Assembly (NCBI RefSeq): GCF_004310665.1
Contig: NZ_SIXF01000002.1
Location: forward strand, 1 to 64,000
DNA length: 64,000 nucleotides
Reading direction: 5' to 3'
Origin: Pedobacter kyonggii
Lineage (GTDB): Bacteria > Bacteroidota > Bacteroidia > Sphingobacteriales > Sphingobacteriaceae
Under the pieces are notes generated by a model, which was not told the DNA's origin, did not search any database, and saw only the letters and a program-made list of their open reading frames with translations. Both the position numbers and the translations under genes were made by a program. How positions within the stretch are numbered: the stretch's first letter is position 1; the number at the start of each line of letters is the position of its first letter. This document shows positions 18,781 through 27,520 of the stretch, piece by piece.

Positions 18781-18829
18781 TCAGGAGTCCGAAGTTTAGG
18801 TGCATAAAGCTCCCACTTCGGACTTCTGA
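18781..18829. terminator. Inverted repeat between convergent genes, likely bidirectional terminator or REP element
   Basis: TCAGGAGTCCGAAGT (18781-18795) and ACTTCGGACTTCTGA (18815-18829) pair at 14 of 15 positions around a 19-base loop. Related GGAGTCCG and CTCGGAC/CGGACCTCGG fragments surround it up to about 18890, so it looks like a repeat family rather than a simple terminator. It separates the operon end (plus) from the carbonic anhydrase gene (minus). Confidence 0.5.
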
Positions 18830-18887
18830 TTTATAGGCTTTTGATTTAAAAACTAAACACTTCTGACCTCGGACCGTGGACCTCGGA

Positions 18888-19514
18888 CTAATAGAGGTTA
18901 TAAATCTCCTTAATATCCTGCAAAATCTTTTCGAAATCGATTTTCAGGTCAATTAACCGGCCGGTGTGGATATCAAATACCCATCCCTGAACGGTTAAAC
19001 CGCGATTGGCAATAGCTTCCTGAACGGCTGCTGTTTTTAAGAGGTTTACGCATTGTTCTTGCACATTAAGCTCAACCAGCCTGTTGTAACGCTTACCCTC
19101 CTCCTCAATCGCGTTGAGTTCATCTTTATGAATGCGGTAAACATCACGGATATTTCTTAACCAAGGGTTTAAGATACCTAAATCTGCTGGTTGCATGGCC
19201 GCTTTAACACCACCACAGTTGTAGTGGCCGCATACTACAATATGGTTAACTTTTAAATGGCGTACGGCGTAATTTAAAACCGTCATTACACTCAGATCAA
19301 CGTTGTTTACCAGATTGGCTACATTGCGGTGAACAAATGCCTGTCCGGGTTGTATGCCCATTAAATCTTCTGCCGTAACACGGCTATCTGAACAGCCGAT
19401 GTACAAAAACTCAGGGCTTTGACCTTTCGATAATTCAGTGAAATAATCAGGATTAATGGCCAGTTTCTCGGCAATCCATTTTTCGTTGTTCTTAAAAACT
19501 TCTTCTACATTCAT
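18888..19514 (-). CDS. Beta-class carbonic anhydrase
   Basis: 208 residues, cytoplasmic. It interconverts CO2 and bicarbonate. The zinc ligands of the beta class are visible: Cys and Asp in YIGCSDSRV near residue 36-40 and His plus Cys in CGHYNCGGVKAAM near 95-102. The start IAEKLAINPDYFTELSKGQSPEFLYIGC and end VQGWVFDIHTGRLIDL also fit. It is transcribed towards the polysaccharide operon and ends at the shared inverted repeat. No link to its neighbours is apparent; it is a housekeeping gene. Confidence 0.95.
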   Translation of the reverse strand: MNVEEVFKNNEKWIAEKLAINPDYFTELSKGQSPEFLYIGCSDSRVTAEDLMGIQPGQAFVHRNVANLVNNVDLSVMTVLNYAVRHLKVNHIVVCGHYNCGGVKAAMQPADLGILNPWLRNIRDVYRIHKDELNAIEEEGKRYNRLVELNVQEQCVNLLKTAAVQEAIANRGLTVQGWVFDIHTGRLIDLKIDFEKILQDIKEIYNLY

Positions 19515-19662
19515 GCTTTTGCTTTAAATAGAATTTAGGGATATGTTATATTGATAAATTGAGTATTTATTGTGCTGTAAAACTAAAAAAGATTCTCTCA
19601 TTTTGGCAAGTTCTTCATCTTCCGTTTCGTTAGCTTAACTAACAACTTTTTCTGTTAAATGT

Positions 19663-20322
19663 TTAGTGGCTTGAGAAGTATTGTGGAAGGAAACCAGCAA
19701 TAAATAGTATAAACGTAATAAAGGCTGTGAAAAACAAAAAAGGTTTAAGGCCAGCGGCACTACCACCATTCTTTAACATCAGCTGTCTAGCCAAGCTTGA
19801 AGTGAGCAATGATATGCAAATTAAAAATACGAAAGCAAGCGCTAAGCCAACACCAATCCCAAATATTTCTGTCTCTTTTCTGGTGTAAAATACGTTGAAA
19901 AAATCAGATAGGAAAAGTAAGTTCCAGATCACCACTATACCTACGGCAACTGGAATTTTAATCGGGAAACCAGTTTGAGCCTGAAGCTGACTGATCTCCT
20001 GGTCAATGTAATTTGGGGTAGGTTCGGTATAATTAAGAAAACCGGTTTGTATAATCTCTGTCATCCGCTCCTCTGCATTTCCCAGAAAGGTAAAGAAGAT
20101 GTCTTTATTATATTTTTCAACTCGGTGGGTAATCCTAATTGAACTACCTAATATAGAAGTGTGGGGAGTAATGGCGATAATATCTGAGCGTTTAAAAACA
20201 AAATTACCCCTGATGGATGCATTAAGTTCGAGTTTAAATTCGCTTACTTTTAAAGTGGCAAAAGGCCAGGTTGCCTTAAATCCGCCAATTCTAACACCAC
20301 CGGTTTCTTCAAATGCATTCAT
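19663..20322 (-). CDS. Predicted membrane protein, function unknown
   Basis: 219 residues; I do not recognise the family. The first 100 residues are soluble and beta-like (VRIGGFKATWPFATLKVSEFKLEL, FVFKRSDIIAI, SSIRITHRVEKYNKDIFF), resembling a small PH-like fold such as occurs in bacterial membrane-anchored domains. Three hydrophobic segments follow, at about residues 125-145, 157-177 and 192-213. The ATG at 20322 is the only good start. It is transcribed alone between convergent and co-directional single genes. Confidence 0.6.
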   Translation of the reverse strand: MNAFEETGGVRIGGFKATWPFATLKVSEFKLELNASIRGNFVFKRSDIIAITPHTSILGSSIRITHRVEKYNKDIFFTFLGNAEERMTEIIQTGFLNYTEPTPNYIDQEISQLQAQTGFPIKIPVAVGIVVIWNLLFLSDFFNVFYTRKETEIFGIGVGLALAFVFLICISLLTSSLARQLMLKNGGSAAGLKPFLFFTAFITFILFIAGFLPQYFSSH

Positions 20323-20410
20323 TTATCGAGCAATTAATCTGTTCGAATATATTCCATTTAATCTGATTTTTTATAGTCTTGATTAAAATTATATATGAAG
20401 AAAAACAAAA

Positions 20411-20455
20411 GCCAATATCAATCACCATTATTATTTAACGCTGATTAATATTGGC
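20411..20455 (-). terminator. Rho-independent terminator
   Basis: GCCAATATCAATCA (from 20411) pairs with TGATTAATATTGGC (ending 20455), one mismatch in a 14-bp stem. On the minus strand the hairpin is followed by TTTTGTTTTT, which fits termination of the gene ending at 20470. The plus-strand side has a weaker T stretch. Confidence 0.7.
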
Positions 20456-20469
20456 TTTAAAAATGTTCT

Positions 20470-21066
20470 TTAACTGGCAACAGCTACCGCATTCTTGTTA
20501 ATGTGATTAGGCAGTTCTTCAAGCGCATATAAGTTAACCAACGATTCTCTTAATACATTTTTAGCATCATACCACACGTTTTCTTGGGGGAAATGACAGA
20601 CGCCATTGGTTAGCTCGGTAATAATTGCACCAATTAAGGTTGCAAAGTGATTTTCGAAAACATCGCCCGAATGATGTTTTAAAGAAAATACCTTGTTGTA
20701 ATTCTGAAGCTGCGCTTCAACTTCTGCGCTCAGTTTTATAGGTTTTGCAACCTTTCTTTTTTTCTTTTTAAATAATCCCGGTATCTTTTGGACAAAACTT
20801 TGTTTGATGATTTTGTCTTTAAAGAGCTTTTTCTTGTACTCCTTAAGGTCGAATGATTTAAGGGATACACCAAAATTTAGTTTTAGGTTGTTTTCGTTAA
20901 ATATTTCCAAACCGGGTTTGTCCCATTTAAAAACGATTGGCAAGTTCCCATTCGGGTTTCTGAATGAAAAAGAGGAGTTAATGTCCAGAACATTTTCATG
21001 TTCGTTTAAACGTTTTAAAATTGTTGGGATAAGATCGTCTGTTAAAGAATTGGTGTAGATAAGCAC
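20470..21066 (-). CDS. Hypothetical protein
   Basis: 198 residues, no recognised domain, no signal peptide and no membrane helix. The middle is strongly basic (FKKKKRKVAKPIKL near residues 98-112), which could be a nucleic-acid or membrane contact, but this is a guess. The first 30 residues (TNSLTDDLIPTILKRLNEHENV) are helical. The frame starts with GTG at 21066; the ATG at 21070 is in another frame, and no early ATG exists, so GTG is the likely start. It ends just before a strong terminator, which supports a real transcription unit. Confidence 0.55.
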   Translation of the reverse strand: MLIYTNSLTDDLIPTILKRLNEHENVLDINSSFSFRNPNGNLPIVFKWDKPGLEIFNENNLKLNFGVSLKSFDLKEYKKKLFKDKIIKQSFVQKIPGLFKKKKRKVAKPIKLSAEVEAQLQNYNKVFSLKHHSGDVFENHFATLIGAIITELTNGVCHFPQENVWYDAKNVLRESLVNLYALEELPNHINKNAVAVAS

Positions 21067-21070
21067 TCAT

Positions 21071-21382
21071 GTTTAATTAAGATTAGCTGAATCAATGTAA
21101 ATTGCGCAGTTTTTTGCCTGCGCCTTATTTAAATGATAATTAAGGATATCATCATATTGTGGAATAATCTATTTTGTACTCCAGAATATCGATTAACTTG
21201 GAAATCTTAATGTGAATTGACCGTTGTAGTTTCCCATTTGTATATGTGGTTTTTTGTGTGCCATTATTTTCCGCGAATGCTTCTTTTTTTAATTTCAATT
21301 ACTTAAATGAATCAAAATACTGAAACGTTACAGTTAATTTTTTAAATAGCCCTTAAGCAATAATTACACTACAATACGTTGA
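21071..21382. other. Intergenic region without a recognised feature
   Basis: About 310 bases, A+T-rich, between two minus-strand genes. It must carry the promoter of the gene starting at 21066 and the end of the Crp-type gene. I see no open frame, strong hairpin or repeat in it. Confidence 0.5.
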
Positions 21383-22024
21383 TTATTTTAATTTTTCCAG
21401 AAGCTTTTTCATGTTGGTTAGCTGTAAGATGTTTTTAAATTCGGGCGTATCAAAACCACCTTTATCTATCACTTGCTTTAGGCTTCTGTTAAAGCTTCTT
21501 ACGGAGATGCCCAGGTAGGCAGCCATGTCTTCTTTGGAGATGGAAATATGCTCATCGGCCTGCAGTTTAAGCAATTTTAAAAGTGCATATTCTAAGGTAT
21601 ATAACTGCTGGAAGGATGCCCGTGTACTGGTTTGTATAATTCTTGTCGACAGTTCCTGGAGTAAAATTGTAGTAAATTCGCTACTTTTGCTTATCAGGGA
21701 AAGGAATAGATGATCAGGGATAACATAGGCTGTAACATCACTTATTGCGGCTACGTTGCACAAACAATCTATCTTTTTTAAAGCTTCTAATTCGCCAACC
21801 ACTTCGCCCTTACCTAAAAATTCGATAATAAAATCCTTGCCGTTTTCCTCAGAGATGAAACACTTGCTTATTCCTTCTTTAATAATATAGATATTGCTGA
21901 TTTTTTCTCCCTGTTCAATAAATCTATAACCCGCTTTAAAGTTTTTAAGGGTAATGGCTCCCCCTTCGCTTTCGGTACAAAAACGTTCGATAAAGGATAA
22001 GAAAGTAAGGTTGGTTCTTAGCAT
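21383..22024 (-). CDS. Crp/Fnr-family transcriptional regulator
   Basis: 213 residues from the ATG at 22024 (the frame extends three codons to a TTG). An N-terminal cyclic-nucleotide-binding beta-roll is seen (AGYRFIEQGEKISNIYIIKEGIS, IIEFLGKGEVVGELEAL) followed by the long dimerisation helix and a C-terminal winged helix-turn-helix with ISKEDMAAYLGISVRSFNRSLKQV as recognition segment. The beta-roll lacks an obvious Arg for cAMP, as in many Bacteroidota members. It is divergent from the HAD-hydrolase and acetyltransferase pair, with start codons 79 bp apart, so it may control them; this is inferred from position only. Confidence 0.88.
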   Translation of the reverse strand: MLRTNLTFLSFIERFCTESEGGAITLKNFKAGYRFIEQGEKISNIYIIKEGISKCFISEENGKDFIIEFLGKGEVVGELEALKKIDCLCNVAAISDVTAYVIPDHLFLSLISKSSEFTTILLQELSTRIIQTSTRASFQQLYTLEYALLKLLKLQADEHISISKEDMAAYLGISVRSFNRSLKQVIDKGGFDTPEFKNILQLTNMKKLLEKLK

Positions 22025-22102
22025 ATTTTTCAATCAGGACAAATGTCCTTTTTTAGCAGTCTTAGTTGCGTTACTTTTGTCGCATTAAAAGTAAGCATAA
22101 CA

Positions 22103-22798
22103 ATGAAAAATCAAATTACCGTAATTGCTTTTGATGCTGATGATACCCTTTGGGTAAACGAACCTTATTTCCGTGAAACGGAAGAACAGTTTGCAGGTCT
22201 TTTAGAAGATTTTATGCCTCATCATAGTATTCTGGCAGAACTTTACAAAACTGAGATTGCCAATTTGCCACTTTACGGCTACGGGATCAAAGGTTTTGTT
22301 TTGAGTATGATCGAAACAGTTTTAAGGATAACTGAAGGTAAGATAGACCCTATTGTGATTAGTAAAGCGATAACACTTGGACAGGAAATGCTCAATAAAC
22401 CGGTTGTATTGCTTGATGGGGTAGAAGAAGTGCTTAAAGCCCTACACGGAAAATACAGATTAGTGATTGCGACCAAAGGCGACCTGCTCGATCAACAACG
22501 CAAGCTCACCAAATCAGGCCTTGATCACTATTTTCATCATATTGAAATTATGAGCGATAAACAGGAAAAAGATTATCAAAAACTGATTAAACACCTGGAT
22601 TGTAAACCTGAAGAGTTTTTAATGCTGGGCAACTCCTTAAAATCGGATGTTTTACCAGTACTGAATATTGGCGGACATGCTGTTCACATCCCTTTCCATA
22701 CCACATGGGTACATGAGCATATCGATCATACCATTGAACATGAAAATTTTTATCAGATGGAAAGCCTATCTGACGTTTTACCAAAATTAACTGAATGA
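22103..22798 (+). CDS. HAD-superfamily hydrolase
   Basis: 231 residues from the ATG at 22103 (MKNQITVIAFDADDTLW). An upstream in-frame ATG at 22043 exists but lies close to the divergent promoter region, so I prefer the later one. Motif I is FDADDTLW with nucleophile Asp11 and general acid Asp13; motif II is VIATKGD (Thr); the Lys of motif III (KEKDYQKLI) and motif IV FLMLGNSLKSDV (Asp) are present. It is a cytoplasmic phosphatase of the phosphoglycolate-phosphatase-like branch with an alpha-helical cap; the substrate is unknown. It overlaps the next gene by four bases (ATGA), so the two are probably co-translated. Confidence 0.9.
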   Translation: MKNQITVIAFDADDTLWVNEPYFRETEEQFAGLLEDFMPHHSILAELYKTEIANLPLYGYGIKGFVLSMIETVLRITEGKIDPIVISKAITLGQEMLNKPVVLLDGVEEVLKALHGKYRLVIATKGDLLDQQRKLTKSGLDHYFHHIEIMSDKQEKDYQKLIKHLDCKPEEFLMLGNSLKSDVLPVLNIGGHAVHIPFHTTWVHEHIDHTIEHENFYQMESLSDVLPKLTE

Positions 22799-23439
22799 AA
22801 GAAAAAATAAATATAAACACCTGGATCAGAAAAGATCATTTTAAATTTTTTAGCGCCTTTGATGAACCTTTCTTTGGTGTAACCGTAGCGGTAGACTGTA
22901 CTGCTACCTACGAAGAAGCAAAAGAACATAACATTTCTTTTTTCCTGCTTTATCTGCACAAATCGCTGGTTGCTGTAAATCAGGTAGAACCTTTTCGTTA
23001 CCGCATTATTGATGGCGAAGTTTGGAAATACGATAGCGTGAATGCCGCGGCTACTATCAACAGACCAAATGGCACATTTGGATTTGGTTACATGGATTTC
23101 TACAGGGATTTTGAAGATTTTAGTACAGCAGCCAATAAGGAGATCGAAAAGGTACAGGCCAGCACGGGTTTAATCCCCTCCTCATCAGGCGAAAATGTGA
23201 TCCACTATTCGGCATTGCCCTGGTTAAATTTCACTTCCTTATCACACGCCCGAAATTATGCTTTTCAGGATAGCTGCCCTAAAATATCTTTTGGTAAGGT
23301 TAGAGATGAAAACGGAAGGAAAATAATGTCGGTATCTATACATGTAAACCATGCTTTGATGGATGGTTATAACGTTGCACAGTTTGTAAATGCCTACCAA
23401 GAGCTATTAAACAAAAAAGAGGTTAACGAATATATATAA
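22795..23439 (+). CDS. Chloramphenicol-acetyltransferase-like protein (CatA family)
   Basis: 214 residues, matching the CAT trimer subunit. The catalytic histidine motif is present as HVNHALMDGYNVAQF near the C-terminus, and INTWIRKDHFKFFSAFDEPFFGVT at the start is the typical opening of the fold. Family members acetylate chloramphenicol using acetyl-CoA, but chromosomal copies in Bacteroidota often have no shown drug activity, so resistance should not be assumed. It is translationally coupled to the HAD hydrolase gene and divergent from the Crp/Fnr-type regulator. Confidence 0.85.
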   Translation: MKEKININTWIRKDHFKFFSAFDEPFFGVTVAVDCTATYEEAKEHNISFFLLYLHKSLVAVNQVEPFRYRIIDGEVWKYDSVNAAATINRPNGTFGFGYMDFYRDFEDFSTAANKEIEKVQASTGLIPSSSGENVIHYSALPWLNFTSLSHARNYAFQDSCPKISFGKVRDENGRKIMSVSIHVNHALMDGYNVAQFVNAYQELLNKKEVNEYI

Positions 23440-23510
23440 TTCAAAACTTTAAGGAATTAAACCTAAAGGATATTTAATGTTCGGTTAATATTAGGAATTT
23501 ATTTTCGGTG

Positions 23511-23717
23511 ATGTTTATAGCTGCCGTTATCATTCCTTTTTATCTTTTGGCTATTGTAGCCATGTGTTATATGGATACCGCTTTTAAGGCCATTATGTTT
23601 TTTGTGCTGTTACTTATTGTCACATTTGTACTTTTTCTGTTCATCAATTATCCTATGCAATCGGTTTTTGCGGTAGTCTGTTTAATGGCCATGTTTGCTT
23701 TTAAACCTAAAGATTAA
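23511..23717 (+). CDS. Small hydrophobic membrane protein, unknown function
   Basis: 68 residues from the ATG at 23511 (a GTG precedes it directly). Almost the whole chain is hydrophobic, with two or three membrane helices and a short charged end (KPKD). No family is recognised. It lies between the acetyltransferase gene and the tRNA, on the same strand. The uniform hydrophobicity over the whole frame supports it, but its small size keeps confidence moderate. Confidence 0.5.
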   Translation: MFIAAVIIPFYLLAIVAMCYMDTAFKAIMFFVLLLIVTFVLFLFINYPMQSVFAVVCLMAMFAFKPKD

Positions 23718-23838
23718 TTAAAAAATGAATTATGATTTGCATTCGAGAAAGTATTTGCTATTTTTGCTGCTCAGGCAGGAAGCTTGTTTCAATTACCGAA
23801 TGATTATTTAAATTTTTTAGTTATTGAATATAAAAATT

Positions 23839-23912
23839 GGGGGATTAGCTCATTTGGCTAGAGCGCTTCGCTGGCAGTGAAGAGGTGATCGGTTCGAATC
23901 CGATATTCTCCA
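23839..23912 (+). tRNA. tRNA-Ala (anticodon GGC)
   Basis: A complete cloverleaf: 7-bp acceptor stem GGGGGAT/ATTCTCC (with G-U pairs), D-arm with TAGCTCATTTGGCTAGAGC, anticodon stem CTTCG/TGAAG with loop CTGGCAG (anticodon GGC), and T-arm GATCGGTTCGAATCCGAT. The discriminator base is A at 23912 and CCA is not encoded. The 3' end is the probable integration site of the adjoining island, whose recombinase gene starts about 200 bp downstream. Confidence 0.96.
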
Positions 23913-24025
23913 CAGGTACCCGTAACACTACTGATAGTCAGTGTTTTAATGAGTTAAATGGCGTCTACTCAGCCAAAACTCAGCCACAGAAAAAAGAGAG
24001 GCCAAATAATCTGGCATTCTCCACA
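23905..24025. repeat. Duplicated tRNA 3'-end (ATTCTCCACA), probable attachment-site cores
   Basis: ATTCTCCACA occurs at 23905-23914, spanning the tRNA-Ala 3' end, and again at 24016-24025, 111 bp away. The second copy is followed directly by a strong terminator hairpin, as a normal tRNA gene would be. This looks like the scar of a recombination event at the tRNA end. The bases between contain a small hairpin (AACACT/AGTGTT near 23925-23946) and no clear gene. The matching distal end of the island was not found in the window. Confidence 0.5.
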
Positions 24026-24026
24026 A

Positions 24027-24067
24027 AAAACCATCAAATAACTACAGGTAAGTTATTTGATGGTTTT
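24027..24067 (+). terminator. Strong terminator hairpin after the tRNA
   Basis: AAAACCATCAAATAAC (24027-24042) and GTTATTTGATGGTTTT (24052-24067) form a perfect 16-bp stem with a nine-base loop; the A and T tracts at its feet make it bidirectional. It would end tRNA transcription and insulate the recombinase gene. Confidence 0.75.
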
Positions 24068-24118
24068 AAAAATCCAATCTCCGATAAACTTCCGCCTCGA
24101 AATAGAACTTTGAGTTCT

Positions 24119-25315
24119 ATGGAAATTCCGGACTTACCCTATACCATTCCAAGATTATTTAAAGGAAAAAAGATTGAATCTGTTCCTAAAGGTAGCACGT
24201 GGGCTAAAGAAGAGGCCCTCCAGAGCTGGTATGTCGAATTTTTTTTTCACAACCCACAGACTGGTCAGATGGAAAGGTTCAGACCGACTAAGAACCTTAA
24301 CCGGATAAAAGATCCACACGAAAAGCTTAAGCATTTTACACGGTTGTGCGAAGCTTATACAGTGGCATTGGAAGGTGGCTGGAATCCGCTTGATGAAAGA
24401 TCCAATGAGGAACTCAAAAAACAAATCAGTTCGATAAACCTGTTGCAGGCTAAAGTACTGTTTGAGCAATACCATATAGCAAAGGGTACCAGGGAGAAAT
24501 CCCGCAGATCTTACCTTTCCAAGGTTAACCAGTTCATCAGTTACTATGGTGAAGATAAAAAAGTAACCGATATCACAGATTATGAAATTACAGATTTTCT
24601 AAATACAATGGAAAGAAATGAGAAATGGGTTGGTGTGACCTATAATAGTGCCAGAATCATACTCAACAACTATTTCAGGTATTTAAAGGTTAACAAATAT
24701 ATTCCTGTTAATCCCGTTACCGATACGGAGACCAGAACTAAAATCAAGACCGAATCGCACCAGATATTTTCTGATGAGGACTTTAAAAAGATTATGGTCT
24801 GGTTAAAAAAATACGATCCGTATTGTCTTTTATTCGTTCGCATGATTTATTATACCTGTATCAGACCTAAAGAGCTCCGTTACCTGCAGTTGAGGTATAT
24901 CGACCTAAAAAGAAATGTAATCACGGTTCCGGCGTCAGTCGCTAAGAATAAAAAGTCGCTGCCTGTGCATATTGACCCTAGTCTGTTGAAGGAGCTAAAG
25001 CCACTAAAGATTGCGACTTATCCGGATACTTATTATCTGCTTGGTTCTACTACTTCGATAGTCGGTCCGGAAAGGATTGGAGAAAATACGCCCTATAATA
25101 AATTTCAGAAATGCCTGGAAGAGACAAATCTTTTAAATAAGAACTATACACTTTATTCGTTCAAGCATCTTTCCAATGTGCAGAAATTTAAGGCGGGCTG
25201 GACTTTGGCAGAAATTTGTTCGGCCAACAGGCACGGAAGTCTGGCAGAGACGGAGACATACCTCAAAGATCTCTTAAAATTCGTAAAAACAGATAAGGTC
25301 ATCCCAAAGATCTAG
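24119..25315 (+). CDS. Tyrosine recombinase (integrase) of the island
   Basis: 398 residues from the ATG at 24119; the frame continues upstream into the tRNA but those residues are low-quality and translate the terminator, so I exclude them. A SAM-like core-binding domain (about residues 105-190: LLQAKVLFEQYHIAKGTREKSRRSYLSKV) precedes the catalytic domain. Visible catalytic residues: Arg in YTCIRPKELRYLQ, Lys in AKNKKSLPVH, the box LYSFKHLSNVQKF (usually HxxR, here KHLSN, so the second Arg is not standard), His in NRHGSLAETETYL and the Tyr of that last motif. It would integrate and excise the element at the tRNA-Ala. Convergent with the next gene, overlapping by four bases. Confidence 0.88.
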   Translation: MEIPDLPYTIPRLFKGKKIESVPKGSTWAKEEALQSWYVEFFFHNPQTGQMERFRPTKNLNRIKDPHEKLKHFTRLCEAYTVALEGGWNPLDERSNEELKKQISSINLLQAKVLFEQYHIAKGTREKSRRSYLSKVNQFISYYGEDKKVTDITDYEITDFLNTMERNEKWVGVTYNSARIILNNYFRYLKVNKYIPVNPVTDTETRTKIKTESHQIFSDEDFKKIMVWLKKYDPYCLLFVRMIYYTCIRPKELRYLQLRYIDLKRNVITVPASVAKNKKSLPVHIDPSLLKELKPLKIATYPDTYYLLGSTTSIVGPERIGENTPYNKFQKCLEETNLLNKNYTLYSFKHLSNVQKFKAGWTLAEICSANRHGSLAETETYLKDLLKFVKTDKVIPKI

Positions 25316-25662
25316 TATAGCTTTGATCTTTTGCGTTTCCGTGGGATATCCAATAAGATCCGGGCAAGATATTGGGCCTTTAGGCTGTCTTCTTTTTTCT
25401 GAAAAGAACTGCTGGGAAAATGCAGTGCATGTATTTCTGTTATTTTCCTGGCAATATCTGCTAGATGGGTGAATTTCGTACTAAAGCTGTCAAGTTTTTT
25501 TTCGAGTTCTACAACCGTTTCAAATAGGCGGATAGAAACAAGCTCTGTTGAGATTTCACCTTTTTCTATGTTGTCCAGTAATTTTGAAAGGTTTTGGATG
25601 CTGTTTTTTTCTGTGGTTTTATTTGACCTGTTTATTGTGGTATCTAATATTTTTTCTTCCAT
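25312..25662 (-). CDS. Hypothetical coiled-coil protein beside the integrase
   Basis: 116 residues, no recognised domain. A predicted coiled coil covers about residues 15-75 (LSKLLDNIEKGEISTELVSI, LFETVVELEKKLDSF) and the C-terminus is basic (IPRKRKRSKLY). Such small proteins next to recombinases sometimes act as excision or regulatory factors, but nothing here proves it. It starts with an ATG at 25662 and its stop overlaps the integrase stop on the other strand by four bases, which suggests that both ends are real. Confidence 0.5.
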   Translation of the reverse strand: MEEKILDTTINRSNKTTEKNSIQNLSKLLDNIEKGEISTELVSIRLFETVVELEKKLDSFSTKFTHLADIARKITEIHALHFPSSSFQKKEDSLKAQYLARILLDIPRKRKRSKLY

Positions 25663-26425
25663 CTTGCCCGTCTTTTTCCAAAAATGGAAAGTTGATCGAT
25701 TTTGTTTTCGGAGGTTGGAGAAATAGAATTTATAATAGATTCACAACAAGTTAGGCGGGCGGTAAGGGCCAGCTGTTTCTATGCAGGAATGGTGGGAGTA
25801 CTTGTTTATAGAATTGTCCTGGATCCAAAACAGATAATCATCAGGAAAAAATGCAGCTCTTTTCATTTATTAATTGTCTAGGCTTCACCTTATAATATCT
25901 CAGCCATTCATGCGCATTGGCTGAGGGTAGGCATGCTTTTTTTGGAGGGATTATAGGTGTTTTTCAAATATACTGTATAAAGGTCTAAAAAAAATAGATT
26001 ACTGGATAGATATCGGAAAGAGAGATTTTTGAGCAATTAGGGGATTATGCTTTTGGTACAACATTTTAGACAAGAGTGTTTTTGCCTGGCAGTCTACTGG
26101 GGCTGGCTGCAGGCTCTTTTCCTGCCTGTGGAATCTAAAGATGTCCGCTTTGGTATTTAGGGGATTGTTTTTAATGGAGTTGTATCTTCAAGGGAAGAGG
26201 AAATAAGCACGTTTTTACGGTTAACCATAATTAACAATTCTATTAAATTGATAATTTGCACAGAAATATTTGATATTGCTTTGATTAAAGTGTTATTAAT
26301 AGTTTGGTTTGCATTGTAAAATAGAGTGTTAATGTACATCGTAACAATGGAAAGCTCTAATAAGTTCACTGAGTTTTTATATCTATATATTATTCATACA
26401 TTACGCACATCTAAATAAGCTCAAA
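25663..26425. other. Long A+T-rich intergenic region upstream of the defence-like operon
   Basis: About 760 bases with no credible gene. The 70-codon minus-strand frame at 26157-26369 is Asn/Ile-rich, has no good start context and is rejected. The last 250 bases are very A+T-rich and should contain the promoter of the operon beginning at 26426, but no sequence stands out as a clear -33/-7 Bacteroidota promoter. Confidence 0.4.
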
Positions 26426-27520
26426 TTGTCAACCTGTCCAATAACTATTAGCGAAACAGAAGTACTAGTATTGAAGGCTCATCATGGTGATGCCATTATT
26501 ATTAAGACTTTCGATGCTTCTGGAATTCCATTTAATATTGTTGTCGATGGAGGCACAGCCAAAACTTATGATGAAGTTCTGAAAAAGGAGCTCGCCTCTC
26601 TTCCTACAATTGATGTTTTGGTACTTACCCATATTGATTCAGATCACATAGCTGGATTAATAAAATTTCTGAAAAATCCCTTCTTCAAACCTGAAAAGAT
26701 AAAACAATATTGGATTAATTCTAGCAATATCAAGTTTCTAGTAAGCGGGAATAGCATAAGCTACAATCAAGCCAAAACCTTTGAGGAATTTCTGATAACA
26801 AAAGGAGAATTAAAAGATAAGTGGTCTGAAGATATCTATCTTGGTAAATGCCCAACATTGCCACTTGGGATTAGTGTAGAAATCCTATCTCCGACGGCTG
26901 ATGTTCTCGACAAGCTGTACGAGAAGTGGCCGGATCTTAGCGAGGAATACTCCAAGAAACTAAAAGATGTTTTTATTTCAACAATAGCAGTTTCTCAGAT
27001 TACCAAAGGTACGCTCGAAGATCTGGCATCAGTGGATTTTTCCCCTGAAAAAACAATTATGGGAGACCTTTTTAACAGTTCCTCAATTGCCTTTGTACTT
27101 AAAGTGCCAGACTTGGCGATTCTTTTGTTGGGAGATTCCCATCCGGAGCTCATCCGTAACTCTATGGTTTTTAATGGCTACAGTACAGATAACAAACTTA
27201 AGGTAGATTTCGTCAAGGTTTCTCACCACGGAAGTTTAAACAATACCTTAAATGACGTGCTCGATATGATCGACTGTGATAAATTTATAATATCCACCAA
27301 TGGAGGGAGCTCGGATAACAAACATCCTGACCGGGAAACAATAGCCAGAATTGTGCACCACCCAGAAAGAAAAAAAAGTGGCTATGCTTCACTAAGGGAG
27401 ATTTACCTCAATTATTCATTAAAACAGGTTGAAAATAAAGCAGGTACTCTTGTTGATAAAGACGATTTCCTAAACGGTAATTGGAGGCTCATCGAAAATG
27501 TAAATATATTCAAATTATGA
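26426..27520 (+). CDS. MBL-fold hydrolase, first gene of an ABC-three-component-like operon
   Basis: 364 residues. A metallo-beta-lactamase fold of the ComEC C-terminal type: AHHGDAIIIKT near residue 18, VVDGG near 40, metal motif THIDSDHIAG (His69, Asp71, Asp73, His74), LLLGDSH near 233 and SHHGSLNNT near 264, then IISTNGGSSDNKHPD. All metal-binding positions are kept, so it should be an active hydrolase; the substrate is unknown (ComEC-like domains act on DNA or phosphodiesters). No ATG occurs before the conserved core; the start is TTG at 26426. The stop overlaps the next start (ATGA). An MBL hydrolase paired with a trypsin-like protease is also the effector pair of AVAST type 1 defence. 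Confidence 0.88.
   Translation: MSTCPITISETEVLVLKAHHGDAIIIKTFDASGIPFNIVVDGGTAKTYDEVLKKELASLPTIDVLVLTHIDSDHIAGLIKFLKNPFFKPEKIKQYWINSSNIKFLVSGNSISYNQAKTFEEFLITKGELKDKWSEDIYLGKCPTLPLGISVEILSPTADVLDKLYEKWPDLSEEYSKKLKDVFISTIAVSQITKGTLEDLASVDFSPEKTIMGDLFNSSSIAFVLKVPDLAILLLGDSHPELIRNSMVFNGYSTDNKLKVDFVKVSHHGSLNNTLNDVLDMIDCDKFIISTNGGSSDNKHPDRETIARIVHHPERKKSGYASLREIYLNYSLKQVENKAGTLVDKDDFLNGNWRLIENVNIFKL

Noticed and set aside
22795-23439. Calling the CatA-like gene a chloramphenicol resistance determinant
   Set aside because: The catalytic His motif is present, but chromosomal members of this family often lack shown activity; resistance cannot be inferred from sequence alone.
23885-24118. N-terminal extension of the integrase frame into the tRNA gene
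   Set aside because: It would translate the tRNA 3' end and the terminator hairpin; the ATG at 24119 opens a normal recombinase N-terminus.
26157-26369. 70-codon minus-strand frame upstream of the defence-like operon
   Set aside because: Asn/Ile-rich, expected by chance in very A+T-rich DNA; it lies in the probable promoter region of the operon.
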